A DNA stretch of 62,774 nucleotides from an uncultured Bacteroidales bacterium (lineage in GTDB: Bacteria > Bacteroidota > Bacteroidia > Bacteroidales > UBA932), in the NCBI GenBank assembly GCA_905235995.1, contig CAJONI010000010.1, positions 1 to 62,774 of the forward strand. Reading direction: 5' to 3'. Under the pieces are notes generated by a model. The model was not told the DNA's origin. It was given only the letters and a program-made list of their open reading frames with translations, and searched no databases. Every line of letters begins with the position of its first letter. Position 1 is the stretch's first letter. Both the position numbers and the translations under genes were made by a program. Shown one piece after another: positions 18,231 through 26,773 of the stretch.

Positions 18231-19169
18231 TTAATCAACCAGTCCACGCCCCAGCTTGACGATCTCTCCGCTGGCTACCTTCTCCTGGATCAGTTTGTCG
18301 AGGATGCCGTTGACGAAGATGCGGCTGTTGGGGGTGCTGTAGTATTTGGATATCTCCACGTATTCGTTGATGGTCACCTTCACCGGGATGGTCGGGAACG
18401 TCACGGCTTCGGTCAGGCCCATGACGATCAGGGTGGCGTCGGTGGCCACGATACGGTCGGACTTCCAGTTGTCGAGGTGCTGCGAGATCAGTTCGAAGTA
18501 CTCGTCGTAATGGGCGGCGGACTCCGAGAAGAGACGAAGGGCGAACTCCTTGTCGTCTTCCTTGAGGAAGGTGGAGGGATGTACTATACGACCCCTTCTG
18601 GGGGTGTCGTCGACCAGGGCGATGATGGTGTTGAGCACATAGTCGAGGTCGTCGATCCAAAGTATCGACATGTCCTCAAGGATGGAGAGAAGCTCCGGGT
18701 TGTCTTCGAACTCATCCTGGAAGATGCAGGAGAAGAGCCGGCAGTCCTCTTCGAGAGAATCCTCTCCCGAGGCCATGTAATTGAGATAGTATTCCTTGGT
18801 TATCAGCGAATTGTAGACATGTTTGACAAAGGGTTCATATTCACCCCACACCAGCCCGCGCTTCTGGCAGATCCTGCCGAACTCGGGATCGTCGGAGAGC
18901 ATCTGCGCGAAACGGTTGCGCACGAACTTCATGTTCGGATGGAGTTCTTCTTCCGTAGGGTGGAACTTCCGCATGCCCGCCGCAATCTTTTCTTCAGCAA
19001 CCCTCACCAGCGGGTCGGCTATGTTCAGCATGAGATAGCACAGGTCCTTGACCTTCTCGCAGGACTCGAGAAGTGACTTCTCGGCGGCGGCAACATTGTC
19101 GGAACCCGAACCTTCGTAGGCAAACAGAGTCTTGAACGCCTTGATGCGGATCAATCTTCGGGAAAGCAT
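18231..19169 (-). CDS. nusB: Transcription antitermination factor NusB, long form
   Basis: A 312-residue protein with the NusB opening MLSRRLIRIKAFKTLFAYE and the C-terminal NusB fold (KVTINEYVEISKYY, FVNGILDKLIQE). It is about twice the length of E. coli NusB. The extra central helical region is the usual Bacteroidetes form. NusB binds boxA with S10 during rRNA transcription. It is the first gene of the leftward operon and has a clean -7 box at 19193-19200, divergent from the PUR-like gene. Confidence 0.92.
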   Translation of the reverse strand: MLSRRLIRIKAFKTLFAYEGSGSDNVAAAEKSLLESCEKVKDLCYLMLNIADPLVRVAEEKIAAGMRKFHPTEEELHPNMKFVRNRFAQMLSDDPEFGRICQKRGLVWGEYEPFVKHVYNSLITKEYYLNYMASGEDSLEEDCRLFSCIFQDEFEDNPELLSILEDMSILWIDDLDYVLNTIIALVDDTPRRGRIVHPSTFLKEDDKEFALRLFSESAAHYDEYFELISQHLDNWKSDRIVATDATLIVMGLTEAVTFPTIPVKVTINEYVEISKYYSTPNSRIFVNGILDKLIQEKVASGEIVKLGRGLVD

Positions 19170-19192
19170 TTCAAAGTTTTCTGAATTTTTTA

Positions 19193-19200
19193 CAAAGATA
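19193..19200 (-). promoter_or_regulatory. -7 box of nusB promoter (TATCTTTG)
   Basis: A perfect TAnnTTTG on the minus strand, 23 nt upstream of the nusB ATG. It lies back to back with the PUR-gene promoter 25 bp away. Confidence 0.7.
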
Positions 19201-19225
19201 AGTGGTTTCGTTCAAAAATAAAATC

Positions 19226-19233
19226 TATCTTTG
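19226..19233 (+). promoter_or_regulatory. -7 box of PUR-like gene promoter (TATCTTTG)
   Basis: A perfect TAnnTTTG with a TTTC at 19206-19209 in the -33 region. It lies 38 nt upstream of the ATG at 19272. Confidence 0.7.
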
Positions 19234-19271
19234 TAGGAGAATATCGAAAAACGTTTAAAAAACAAGAAACC

Positions 19272-19640
19272 ATGTACTACGAGGATTTTGATCATGCAGG
19301 CTTCCAGGAGCGGAACGGAGACGACGTGTATTCGAAGCCTGTCCGCGCGGGAAAGCGTACCTACTTTTTCGATGTGAAGGCCACCAAAGGCAACGACTAC
19401 TATCTGACCATTACTGAAAGCAAGCGCCGCATCGAGCATGACGGGCGCTACGTGTACGACAAACATAAGATTTTCCTCTACAAGGAAGACTTCGACAAAT
19501 TCGCCGACGGACTCCAGGAAGTTGTCAATTTCATCCGGGAACGCTGCCCCGCCGGCCCTGACACCCAGCCAGAGTCCCGGCACGAAACCTCCGCCCAGGC
19601 GCCGGACTCATTCTCCCAGGTTGATTTCGAAGAACTTTGA
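19272..19640 (+). CDS. PUR-alpha-like nucleic-acid-binding protein (DUF3276)
   Basis: A 122-residue protein containing one PUR repeat (YSKPVRAGKRTYFFDVKATKGNDYYLTITE), the form common in Bacteroidetes and spirochaetes. These proteins bind single-stranded DNA/RNA. The C-terminal 30 residues are disordered and acidic. It is a single-gene unit, with its own perfect -7 box and a strong terminator 4 nt after the stop. The biological target is unknown. Confidence 0.9.
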   Translation: MYYEDFDHAGFQERNGDDVYSKPVRAGKRTYFFDVKATKGNDYYLTITESKRRIEHDGRYVYDKHKIFLYKEDFDKFADGLQEVVNFIRERCPAGPDTQPESRHETSAQAPDSFSQVDFEEL

Positions 19641-19644
19641 ATAG

Positions 19645-19667
19645 ACCGGCGCTTCGCCGGTTTTTTT
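19645..19667 (+). terminator. Intrinsic terminator after the PUR-like gene
   Basis: A 7-bp stem ACCGGCG / CGCCGGT with a 3-nt loop and T7. Its T-run ends only 4 nt before the ATG of the next gene, so that gene's transcription would need read-through or an internal promoter. Confidence 0.9.
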
Positions 19668-19671
19668 CTGA

Positions 19672-20733
19672 ATGTCCGAACTCCCTTTCGCCCTTGAAAA
19701 GCTGCCGGTTGGCAAGAGCATCGTCGGTCGTGATGAAGAGATCGACAGCGTGGTCGCCGCACTTTCTCCGGGAGGAAAGAGCCTTGCCATACTGGCCGAA
19801 GCCCGCAGCGGCAAGGAAACCGTAGTGCGTGAAGCACTGTCACGCCGTTCATCCATGCCGGGACGGATGGTGGTCTGCGATATCGACCTGACGAACGTCC
19901 GCAGTTTCGAGGACTTCACCGCCGTATGGTGCGACAGTATGCGCGAAGCCGCCCAGGAGGTGAACCGGGGTGCACTTCTCCCCTTCGAGATCCATATCGA
20001 CGAAATCGCAGGCAACAAGCTCTTCGAACTTCCCGGCATCGTATCCAGCGAAGCCGGAGTGATGCTGGTGGTCTACTTCAAGGAATTCCAGAACCTCCTG
20101 CATCTTGAGGGCGAAACATTCCGCCTGGAGCAGCTCGACCGCATCTGGAGTCGCCAGAAAGGCGTCCGCTACATAATCACAGGGTCCTTCATCAACGCGA
20201 TGAAGAGTATTTTCCTGGAGCGCAAGTGCTTTTACGGCATGTGCCGCACTCTCGAGTTCAAGCCGCTAGACAAGAAGACCGTGTGCCAGTACATCCACTC
20301 CACGTTCCTCAACTACGGCCGCATCATCGAAATGGAAGAGGCTATGGCCATCTGCGAGGTAGCCTCCTGCAACATGTGGTACATCAAGCAGATATGTGCT
20401 TTCTGCTGCTCGCTGGCAGGCTACTACATGAACCGCAAGGTAGTCAACGAGGCCCGCGACTCGATCATCTCGATCCATGAGCCCCGCTTCAAGCAGACCA
20501 TCTTCGACCTTACCGGCCAGCAGGTCAACCTGCTCCACGCCGTGGTCGACGGAACCACGCGCTTCTCCACCGCCGAGACCATGGAGCGCTACCACCTCAA
20601 CTCCTCCGCAGGCGTGGCCCGGAGCAAGGAAGGCCTCATGAAAAAGGAAGTGCTGACCTTCGACCAGGACGACAACGCCCGCATCATCGACCCCCTCTTC
20701 GACTACTGGCTCCGCCATTATTATTTCATTTAA
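19672..20733 (+). CDS. AAA/ATPase_2-like protein with degenerate nucleotide-binding motifs
   Basis: A 353-residue protein resembling the archaeal-type ATPase_2 family in domain order: an N-terminal P-loop domain, a sensor-like segment (VRYIITGSFINAMKSIF), a helical lid, a winged-helix-like region (QQVNLLHAVVDG..) and the C-terminal IIDPLFDYWLRHYY block typical of the family. The Walker A position reads AEARSGKE (42-49), lacking the Ser/Thr after GK. The Walker B position reads VVYFKEFQ (133-140), with Lys for the usual Asp. It may bind nucleotide poorly or not at all. The start lies 4 nt after a terminator T-run. Confidence 0.75.
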   Translation: MSELPFALEKLPVGKSIVGRDEEIDSVVAALSPGGKSLAILAEARSGKETVVREALSRRSSMPGRMVVCDIDLTNVRSFEDFTAVWCDSMREAAQEVNRGALLPFEIHIDEIAGNKLFELPGIVSSEAGVMLVVYFKEFQNLLHLEGETFRLEQLDRIWSRQKGVRYIITGSFINAMKSIFLERKCFYGMCRTLEFKPLDKKTVCQYIHSTFLNYGRIIEMEEAMAICEVASCNMWYIKQICAFCCSLAGYYMNRKVVNEARDSIISIHEPRFKQTIFDLTGQQVNLLHAVVDGTTRFSTAETMERYHLNSSAGVARSKEGLMKKEVLTFDQDDNARIIDPLFDYWLRHYYFI

Positions 20734-20737
20734 CATC

Positions 20738-20759
20738 ATGCCGGGCCACGACCCGGCAT
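20738..20759. repeat. GC-rich palindrome, copy 2 (after the ATPase gene)
   Basis: Perfect arms ATGCCGGG / CCCGGCAT around a 6-nt loop, starting 4 nt after the stop codon and 13 nt before the sirtuin ATG. There is no T-run, so it is not a standard terminator. Confidence 0.75.
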
Positions 20760-20772
20760 CATATACCGAACC

Positions 20773-21480
20773 ATGAAAAAACTCGTCGTCCTCTCAGGCG
20801 CCGGAGTAAGCGCCGAAAGCGGCATCAAGACCTTCCGCGACAGCGACGGTCTCTGGGAAAACTACAACGTTGCCGATGTGGCCGACATCGACGGCTGGTA
20901 CCGCAACCGCGGCCTTGTGCTGGAATTCTACAACGAACGCCGCCGCCAGCTCGAAAAAGCCGAGCCCAATGCCGCCCATCGCATCATTGCCGAGCTTGAA
21001 CGCTATTTCGAAATGACCGTGGTCACTCAGAACGTCGACAACCTGCACGAACGCGCAGGCTCGTCGCACATCATCCATCTCCACGGCGAACTGACCAAGG
21101 TACGTCCTGAGGACCGTGAGGACATAGGCGAAGGCACCAGGGGAGTGAAGGACGTGGGCTACAGCGACGTGAACCTGGGCGACACCGACTCCCGCGGAGT
21201 ACAGCTGCGCCCGCACATAGTCTGGTTCGGCGAGGCAGTGCCCATGATGACTCCTGCCGCGCGCAAGGTCTCCCAGGCCGACATCCTGCTGATCATCGGC
21301 ACTTCGCTCAACGTCTATCCCGCCGCGGGCCTGTTCCGCTACGTGCAGCACGGCACGCCCATCTTCCTGATCGATCCCAAGCCCATAATGCTCGACTACC
21401 AGCCGTTCCGGCAGATCCAGGCGCCCGCCACCGCAGGCATGGCCGAACTGAAACAGATTCTACTCGATGAATACCTCTAG
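20773..21480 (+). CDS. Sir2-type NAD-dependent protein deacylase lacking zinc cysteines
   Basis: Sirtuins remove acyl groups from lysine using NAD. The 235-residue protein has the NAD-binding GAGVSAESGIKTFRDSDGLW segment, the TQNVDNLHERAG motif and the catalytic His in HLHGEL. It contains no cysteine at all, so the Zn-ribbon of classical sirtuins is absent. The corresponding region (about 115-150) is a short polar loop. This form is common in Bacteroidetes by family knowledge. It heads a run of overlapping genes (sirtuin-ubiX-rfbA-phosphoesterase) and overlaps ubiX by 14 bp. Confidence 0.92.
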   Translation: MKKLVVLSGAGVSAESGIKTFRDSDGLWENYNVADVADIDGWYRNRGLVLEFYNERRRQLEKAEPNAAHRIIAELERYFEMTVVTQNVDNLHERAGSSHIIHLHGELTKVRPEDREDIGEGTRGVKDVGYSDVNLGDTDSRGVQLRPHIVWFGEAVPMMTPAARKVSQADILLIIGTSLNVYPAAGLFRYVQHGTPIFLIDPKPIMLDYQPFRQIQAPATAGMAELKQILLDEYL

Positions 21481-22030
21481 ACAGGTAGTCCTGGCCGTCA
21501 CCGGTGCCAGCGGAGCGATTTATGCGCGGCGCTTCATCGAACGCGCCGGCACCCTTCCTGGCGTGGACCTGCACCTGCTGATGACCGACACGGCCCGGAA
21601 GGTGTGGCTGCACGAACTCGGTTCGGAGCCGCCGCGGACGGGCAGCTTCCGCTGGCTCGACGACAACGGCTTCGACGCGCCTTTCTGCTCTGGCAGCTCC
21701 GCGGCCGACGTGATGGTGGTCCTCCCCTGCTCGATGGGCACGCTGGGCCGCATCGCCGCCGGCCTGGCCGACGACGCGCTGGCCCGCATCGCGGACGTTC
21801 AGCTGAAGGAGCGCAGGCCGCTGATCCTTGTCCCGCGCGAAACCCCGCTGAATCTCATCCACTTGCGCAACATGACGACTCTCTCCGAGGCTGGAGCCGT
21901 CATCGCCCCGGCCGCCCCCGGCTTCTACTCCCGCCCCGCCGACCTCGATACCCTCGTCGACGCCTTCGTCAGCCGCATCCTCTCCCTATCCGGCCTCGCC
22001 CCGATCGACAAACAGTATAAATGGCAATAG
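21467..22030 (+). CDS. ubiX: Flavin prenyltransferase UbiX
   Basis: Makes prenylated FMN, the cofactor of UbiD-type decarboxylases. The 187-residue protein has the [12 protein letters not shown] opening, the [24 protein letters not shown] block and the [13 protein letters not shown] motif. In an organism using futalosine menaquinone synthesis (mqnC is at 3088-4197), UbiX/UbiD homologues are proposed to decarboxylate 1,4-dihydroxy-6-naphthoate. That would be a fitting role, but it is inference. It overlaps the sirtuin gene by 14 bp and is 1 bp from rfbA. Confidence 0.94.
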   Translation: MNTSRQVVLAVTGASGAIYARRFIERAGTLPGVDLHLLMTDTARKVWLHELGSEPPRTGSFRWLDDNGFDAPFCSGSSAADVMVVLPCSMGTLGRIAAGLADDALARIADVQLKERRPLILVPRETPLNLIHLRNMTTLSEAGAVIAPAAPGFYSRPADLDTLVDAFVSRILSLSGLAPIDKQYKWQ

Positions 22031-22031
22031 T

Positions 22032-22907
22032 ATGAAAGGTATAGTACTCGCAGGAGGCAGCGGAACACGCCTCTACCCCATAACCAAAGGCGTCAGCAAG
22101 CAGCTGCTGCCCATCTACGACAAGCCGATGGTCTACTACCCCATATCGGCGCTGATGCTCGCGGGCATACGCGAGATTCTGATCATCTCCACTCCTCACG
22201 ACCTGCCGGGCTTCCGCCGGCTTCTGGGCGACGGCTCCGACTACGGGGTCAGCTTCTCGTATGCCGAACAGCCATCTCCCGACGGACTTGCCCAGGCCTT
22301 CATAATCGGCAGGGAGTTCATCGGCGACGACTGCGCGTGCCTGGTGCTGGGCGACAACATCTTCTACGGCTCAGGCTTCACCGGGATGCTCCGGGAGGCA
22401 GTGCGGACAGCCGAGGAAGACCATAAGGCCACGGTGTTCGGCTACTGGGTGGCCGATCCGGAGCGCTACGGCGTGGCGGAGTTCGACGCCCAGGGCAACT
22501 GCATCAGTATCGAGGAGAAGCCCGCCAACCCCAGAAGCAACTATGCGGTGGTGGGGCTCTACTTCTACCCCAACAAGGTGGTCGACGTAGCTGCGAACAT
22601 CAAGCCCAGCGCCCGCGGAGAACTGGAGATCACCACTGTCAACCAGTGCTTCCTGGAATACGGAGAGCTGAAGGTGCAGACCCTGGGACGGGGCTTCGCC
22701 TGGCTCGACACGGGCACTCACGACAGCCTTGCCGAGGCCGGCAATTTCGTGGAAGTGATCGAGAAACGCACCGGCCTGAAGGTCGCATGCCTCGAGTCGA
22801 TAGCCTACAAGAACGGCTGGATCAGCGCAGACAGGCTCCGCGCCGTCGCCGAGCCTATGCGCAAGAACCAGTACGGGCAGTATCTGCTTTCACTCTTGGA
22901 AGAATGA
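22032..22907 (+). CDS. rfbA: Glucose-1-phosphate thymidylyltransferase RmlA/RfbA
   Basis: Makes dTDP-glucose, the first step to dTDP-rhamnose. The 291-residue enzyme has the nucleotide-binding [13 protein letters not shown] signature, [23 protein letters not shown] and the [19 protein letters not shown] block. It is full length. The rfbB/C/D genes are not adjacent. The stop overlaps the next ATG (ATGA). Confidence 0.96.
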   Translation: MKGIVLAGGSGTRLYPITKGVSKQLLPIYDKPMVYYPISALMLAGIREILIISTPHDLPGFRRLLGDGSDYGVSFSYAEQPSPDGLAQAFIIGREFIGDDCACLVLGDNIFYGSGFTGMLREAVRTAEEDHKATVFGYWVADPERYGVAEFDAQGNCISIEEKPANPRSNYAVVGLYFYPNKVVDVAANIKPSARGELEITTVNQCFLEYGELKVQTLGRGFAWLDTGTHDSLAEAGNFVEVIEKRTGLKVACLESIAYKNGWISADRLRAVAEPMRKNQYGQYLLSLLEE

Positions 22908-24802
22908 AACGCTTCCTGACCGTCCTGCTCGCGCTTTCGCTCGTGCTGTCGGCCGCTGCGCAGACGGAGCCCGTGCGCTTCGCCTACCTGAGCGACATCC
23001 ATATCGCTGAGAGTGCCAGGTCACACATATCCAATCTGGAGCGCTGCATCGACGACATAAATTCCCAGCCCGGCATCCAGTTCGTGCTCTTCGGAGGCGA
23101 CATCACCGAGAACGGCGCTGACGACGAGATCGAGCTTTCAAAAGGGCTTATCTCCGCCCTCCGGAAACCCTGGTGGGTTGTCCAGGGCAACCATGACGCC
23201 AAGTGGTCGGAGAGCGGCTGCAACACCTTCGCAAGGGTATATGGCTACGAACGTTTCGAGTTTGAGGCGGGCGGCATCAAGTTCCTCGGCTGCAACAGCG
23301 GGCCCAACATGCGCATGGCGCCGGCCCTGATTCCCCGCGAAAGCATGACCTGGCTGGACTCGACAGTACGGGCTACCACGCCGGAGCAGCCGTTGATCTT
23401 CGTGAACCACTATCCTCAGGACACTTCGCTGCTCAATTATTTCCAGGTCATCAACACGCTCAGGCAAGGCAACATACAGCTTGTCCTCGGAGGGCACTGG
23501 CATCGCAACACCATACTTGACTACCAGGGAATTCCGGGCATACTGGGACGCTCTCCCGACCGCGGCAGGGAAGTAGGCTACAATATAGTCGACATTGCGG
23601 ACGGAGTATTTTCAATCCATGAGCGCATCCTGGTGGACGACAAGGGGCAGCCTGCAGCTCCCCAGGACAGGGAACCCTGGTTTACACACCGCCTGACCGA
23701 CACTCCGCAATACGCACCCGACTCTGCCGCCCTGGCAGACAATCCTTACGGCCTGCCGCTCGACTATCCCTTCATCCGCTTCGATGTAAACCGCGAATTT
23801 CCGCAGGTCCGGCCTCTCTGGCGGCATCAGGATGAAGGTGACATTGGCTGCGCCGCCATAAAAACCGGTCGGTTAGTGCTATACGCGAATGAAGCCGGGG
23901 TCGTCAAGGCCCTCGACGCCCGCAGCGGCAAGGAGCGCTGGCGCTTCGCCACCGGAGGCAAGGTATTCTCGACCCCTGCCGTCTGGCGCAGGCGCGTGGT
24001 CGTGGGCTCCACCGATGGCTGCATCTACTGCCTCTCGCTGCGCAACGGCAGGCTGCGCTGGAAACATCGCTGCGAAAAGTCGGTGCTTGCCACGCCGGCC
24101 ATCCGGCGCGGAGTCGCCTACGTGGGTTCTTCCGACAATGTATTCAGGGCTTTGAAAGTCCGGAACGGAAAGTTGCTCTGGGCGCGGGACGGCATCGCCG
24201 GCTTCGTCGAGTGCAGGCCGTTCGTGGACGGGGAGCAGGTAGTGTTCGGCGACTGGGCAAACACCCTGTATTCACTCGATCCCCGCACTGGAGAGCTGCA
24301 GTGGACATGGAAGACGGGAAGGTCCTCCAAATTCTCTCCTGCCGCCGTCAATCCCGTAAAGGCCCACGGCAAGATATTCATTGTCACGCCCGAGCGCAGG
24401 ACCTATGCCCTGGACGCAAAGACCGGAGAACAGCTCTGGGTCTCGAACGGCGGACGCGAATCGATAGCCCTTTCGCCCGACGAATCGAAGGTCTATGTAA
24501 AGACGATGTACGACAGCGTGCAGGCCTATTCGACCCAGTCGGAAGATGTGGAAAAGCTTTGGGAAGTCAACCCCGGTTTCGGCTACGAAATCGCCCCTAC
24601 CCCCTGCGCATGCAGCGCCGACGGGGCTCTCCTGTTCGTCCCTACGGACAAGGGTAATATCTTCTGCCTCAACGCAAACGACGGTTCACCGGTCTGGAAG
24701 CACAAGATCTCCGTCGCACTGGTCAACAGCATCGTCCCCCTCCCCGGCCGCAAGCTCCTTGTCGCCACGATGGACGGCGTCGTAACGCTTCTGCAATACT
24801 GA
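22904..24802 (+). CDS. Secreted metallophosphoesterase fused to a PQQ-type beta-propeller
   Basis: A 632-residue protein with a signal peptide ([17 protein letters not shown]). Residues 25-260 are a calcineurin-like phosphoesterase carrying the full metal-site set: [33 protein letters not shown] and GGHWHRN. Residues 300-632 are a propeller of PQQ/PD-like repeats ([65 protein letters not shown]). The longer frame upstream overlaps rfbA and is rejected, because the signal peptide starts at 22904. The substrate is unknown; the propeller may bind a ligand or carbohydrate. Confidence 0.88.
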   Translation: MKRFLTVLLALSLVLSAAAQTEPVRFAYLSDIHIAESARSHISNLERCIDDINSQPGIQFVLFGGDITENGADDEIELSKGLISALRKPWWVVQGNHDAKWSESGCNTFARVYGYERFEFEAGGIKFLGCNSGPNMRMAPALIPRESMTWLDSTVRATTPEQPLIFVNHYPQDTSLLNYFQVINTLRQGNIQLVLGGHWHRNTILDYQGIPGILGRSPDRGREVGYNIVDIADGVFSIHERILVDDKGQPAAPQDREPWFTHRLTDTPQYAPDSAALADNPYGLPLDYPFIRFDVNREFPQVRPLWRHQDEGDIGCAAIKTGRLVLYANEAGVVKALDARSGKERWRFATGGKVFSTPAVWRRRVVVGSTDGCIYCLSLRNGRLRWKHRCEKSVLATPAIRRGVAYVGSSDNVFRALKVRNGKLLWARDGIAGFVECRPFVDGEQVVFGDWANTLYSLDPRTGELQWTWKTGRSSKFSPAAVNPVKAHGKIFIVTPERRTYALDAKTGEQLWVSNGGRESIALSPDESKVYVKTMYDSVQAYSTQSEDVEKLWEVNPGFGYEIAPTPCACSADGALLFVPTDKGNIFCLNANDGSPVWKHKISVALVNSIVPLPGRKLLVATMDGVVTLLQY

Positions 24803-24827
24803 TGATCAGGGCGTAGCGGCGGGTGGT

Positions 24828-24850
24828 GCTCGCATAAGCCGAGCTTTTTT
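24828..24850 (+). terminator. Weak intrinsic terminator after the phosphoesterase gene
   Basis: A 5-bp stem GCTCG / CGAGC with a 7-nt loop followed by T6, in the 82-bp gap between two convergent genes. The stem is short, so confidence is moderate. Confidence 0.5.
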
Positions 24851-24884
24851 CGCGAGGCGTTGCGACACCAGAGCCGCGGAGCCA

Positions 24885-25619
24885 TTATTTCAGCCTGAAA
24901 ATGTAGGTAATGGTACCTTCCTGGGAGATGGGGGCGGCGGGATTGGCAGAGAAATGGGCCTTGAGGGCAGCCTGCTTGGCCGCGCTCCAGAGCGAGCGGT
25001 CCTGCACCGAAGTGCCCTCGATACCCGGAATCGCCTCCGTCACATTGCCTTCCCTGTCCACGAAAATCTTGACGACCACGCGGCCGGACTTCTGCACCCC
25101 GTAGGCCGGCAATGGCAGCGAACCCACCACATTGCGGCCCGCCAGCCGGGCCGACGGCTCTCCGTCGGAAGAACCGGCCATAGTGTTGCCGCTGGCATGC
25201 CCCTCGTCCAAACGAGACGAAGTCTCTGCCGCAGTCTGCGGCGCGAGCGTGTCCTTCCGGTTGTTGGCAGCAGATGGGAAAAGCGCCCGGCGGTTGATTT
25301 CACGCTTGGGTTCAGGGACTTCGACGTCGCCTTCGTCGCCGACGGTCGCCTCTTCAGCTTCGTTGGCCTTGGTTCCCTCGACCGGCGACTCGGAACGCTT
25401 CACCAGCTCCACCTCACGGTCCGGTTCCGGCGCTTCGCTCCGAGGCTCAACGCCGAACGTTACTTCCTGGAATTCTGGCTCTTCCGGGAATTCCATGACG
25501 ATCGTTTTCTCCTCCGGAGGTGGATACAGGTAGGTAAGGCCTGATCTCATGCAGACCATCAGCAGCAACGCATGCGCCGCCGCCGTCAACCCTATTCCCA
25601 CCAGTTTGGAGCGATCCAT
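24885..25619 (-). CDS. TonB-family energy transducer
   Basis: A 244-residue protein with an N-terminal membrane anchor (LVGIGLTAAAHALLLMVCM), an acidic, Pro/Glu-rich periplasmic linker (about 35-150), and a C-terminal TonB domain (GRVVVKIFVDREGNVTEAI ... ITYIFRLK). It lies downstream of exbB and exbD in one leftward unit, so the three probably energise outer-membrane receptors. No TonB-dependent receptor gene lies in this window. Confidence 0.9.
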   Translation of the reverse strand: MDRSKLVGIGLTAAAHALLLMVCMRSGLTYLYPPPEEKTIVMEFPEEPEFQEVTFGVEPRSEAPEPDREVELVKRSESPVEGTKANEAEEATVGDEGDVEVPEPKREINRRALFPSAANNRKDTLAPQTAAETSSRLDEGHASGNTMAGSSDGEPSARLAGRNVVGSLPLPAYGVQKSGRVVVKIFVDREGNVTEAIPGIEGTSVQDRSLWSAAKQAALKAHFSANPAAPISQEGTITYIFRLK

Positions 25620-25630
25620 GGAAGAAAGAG

Positions 25631-26044
25631 CTATTCAGGCGAAGTAGCCATGATGACCTTGAAATGATTGCGCTTGGCGATGTTCATCAGCGCCACCACT
25701 TCCTTCACGGGTACGGTCTCGTCGGCATAGATAGAGAAGGTAGGGTCGTCCTCGAACTGCAGCAGCTCGACCACCGCCGGTTCTATCTCACTGAACGCCA
25801 CCGGCTTCGGGTTGCCGTTTATATGGTAGGTGACCCGGTTCTCATCGGGATAGTGCTTGATCGACACGCTCACCGTGGCCTTCGCCGCCACCTGCCCCGT
25901 GCTCTTGGGCAGCAGGAGCTTGAGCGCGTTGGGGTTCACAAGGGTCGAAGTGACCAGGAAGAAGATCAGCAGCAGGAACACGATGTCGGTCATCGACGAC
26001 ATCGAGAACGAGGGGTTGATCTCCGTGCTACGCTTGATGGCCAT
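25631..26044 (-). CDS. exbD: ExbD/TolR-type biopolymer transport protein
   Basis: A 137-residue protein with the family pattern NPSFSMSSMTDIVFLLLIFFLVTSTL. The single membrane helix contains the essential Asp. A periplasmic domain with the DETVPVKEVVALMNIAK segment follows. It is 3 bp downstream of exbB and 11 bp upstream of tonB. ExbD and TolR cannot be told apart securely from sequence; the TonB gene downstream favours ExbD. Confidence 0.92.
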   Translation of the reverse strand: MAIKRSTEINPSFSMSSMTDIVFLLLIFFLVTSTLVNPNALKLLLPKSTGQVAAKATVSVSIKHYPDENRVTYHINGNPKPVAFSEIEPAVVELLQFEDDPTFSIYADETVPVKEVVALMNIAKRNHFKVIMATSPE

Positions 26045-26047
26045 GGC

Positions 26048-26749
26048 TTACTCCAGGTTTTTGGCGTCCTTGCGGGCCTGGGCGGCATCGAGGAACTCGA
26101 TGGAAATGGCCTCCATCTTGGTAACCAGCGAAGTGACCCTGGCGGTCAGGAAGTTGTAGGCGAAGTAGGCCAGGATGCCCACTATCAGACCGCCTACGGT
26201 GGTGATCATTGCCGTGTAGATACCGCTGGAGAGCAGAGTGATGTCGATGTTGTTTCCGGCCTGCGACATGTTGAAGAAGGCCTGCACCATACCCATCACG
26301 GTGCCCAGGAAACCGATCATCGGGGCGCCGCCTGCGATTGTGGCAAGGACGGGGAGGCCCTTCTCGAGCTTCGCCACCTCTACGTTGGCCACGTTCTCCA
26401 CCGATATGCGGATGTCTGCCAGAGGCTTGTCGATGCGCTCGATGCCCTTCTCGATCATTCGGGCGATGGGAGTGTCGCTGCGCTTGCAAAGTGCGCGAGC
26501 CGAACGTACCTTCCCTTCCATCAGGTAGTTGTCCACATCCTTGATGAAGTTCTTGTCGATCTTGCCAGCCTGGCCGATGGCCCACCACTTCTGGCCGAAG
26601 ATGTAGATGGCCACGATGGAGAGCACGAGCAGCACGATCATCAGCCATCCGCCTTTGGTGGCCATGTCAATCAGTGAAAAGGAGAGTTCTTCCTGTACGG
26701 GGACCGCTTCGACCATATCGGCGGCGGTTTGGAGGAAATTGAAAAGCAT
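26048..26749 (-). CDS. exbB: ExbB/TolQ-type proton channel subunit
   Basis: A 233-residue MotA/TolQ/ExbB-domain protein with three membrane segments: about 30-50, 125-150 (PVLATIAGGAPMIGFLGTVMGM, the conserved channel segment) and 165-190 (TTVGGLIVGILAYFAYNFL). It provides proton flow to power TonB. It starts 24 bp after the end of truA on the same strand. Confidence 0.92.
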   Translation of the reverse strand: MLFNFLQTAADMVEAVPVQEELSFSLIDMATKGGWLMIVLLVLSIVAIYIFGQKWWAIGQAGKIDKNFIKDVDNYLMEGKVRSARALCKRSDTPIARMIEKGIERIDKPLADIRISVENVANVEVAKLEKGLPVLATIAGGAPMIGFLGTVMGMVQAFFNMSQAGNNIDITLLSSGIYTAMITTVGGLIVGILAYFAYNFLTARVTSLVTKMEAISIEFLDAAQARKDAKNLE

Positions 26750-26773
26750 TTTGGTTTATGATATTGATTATTA

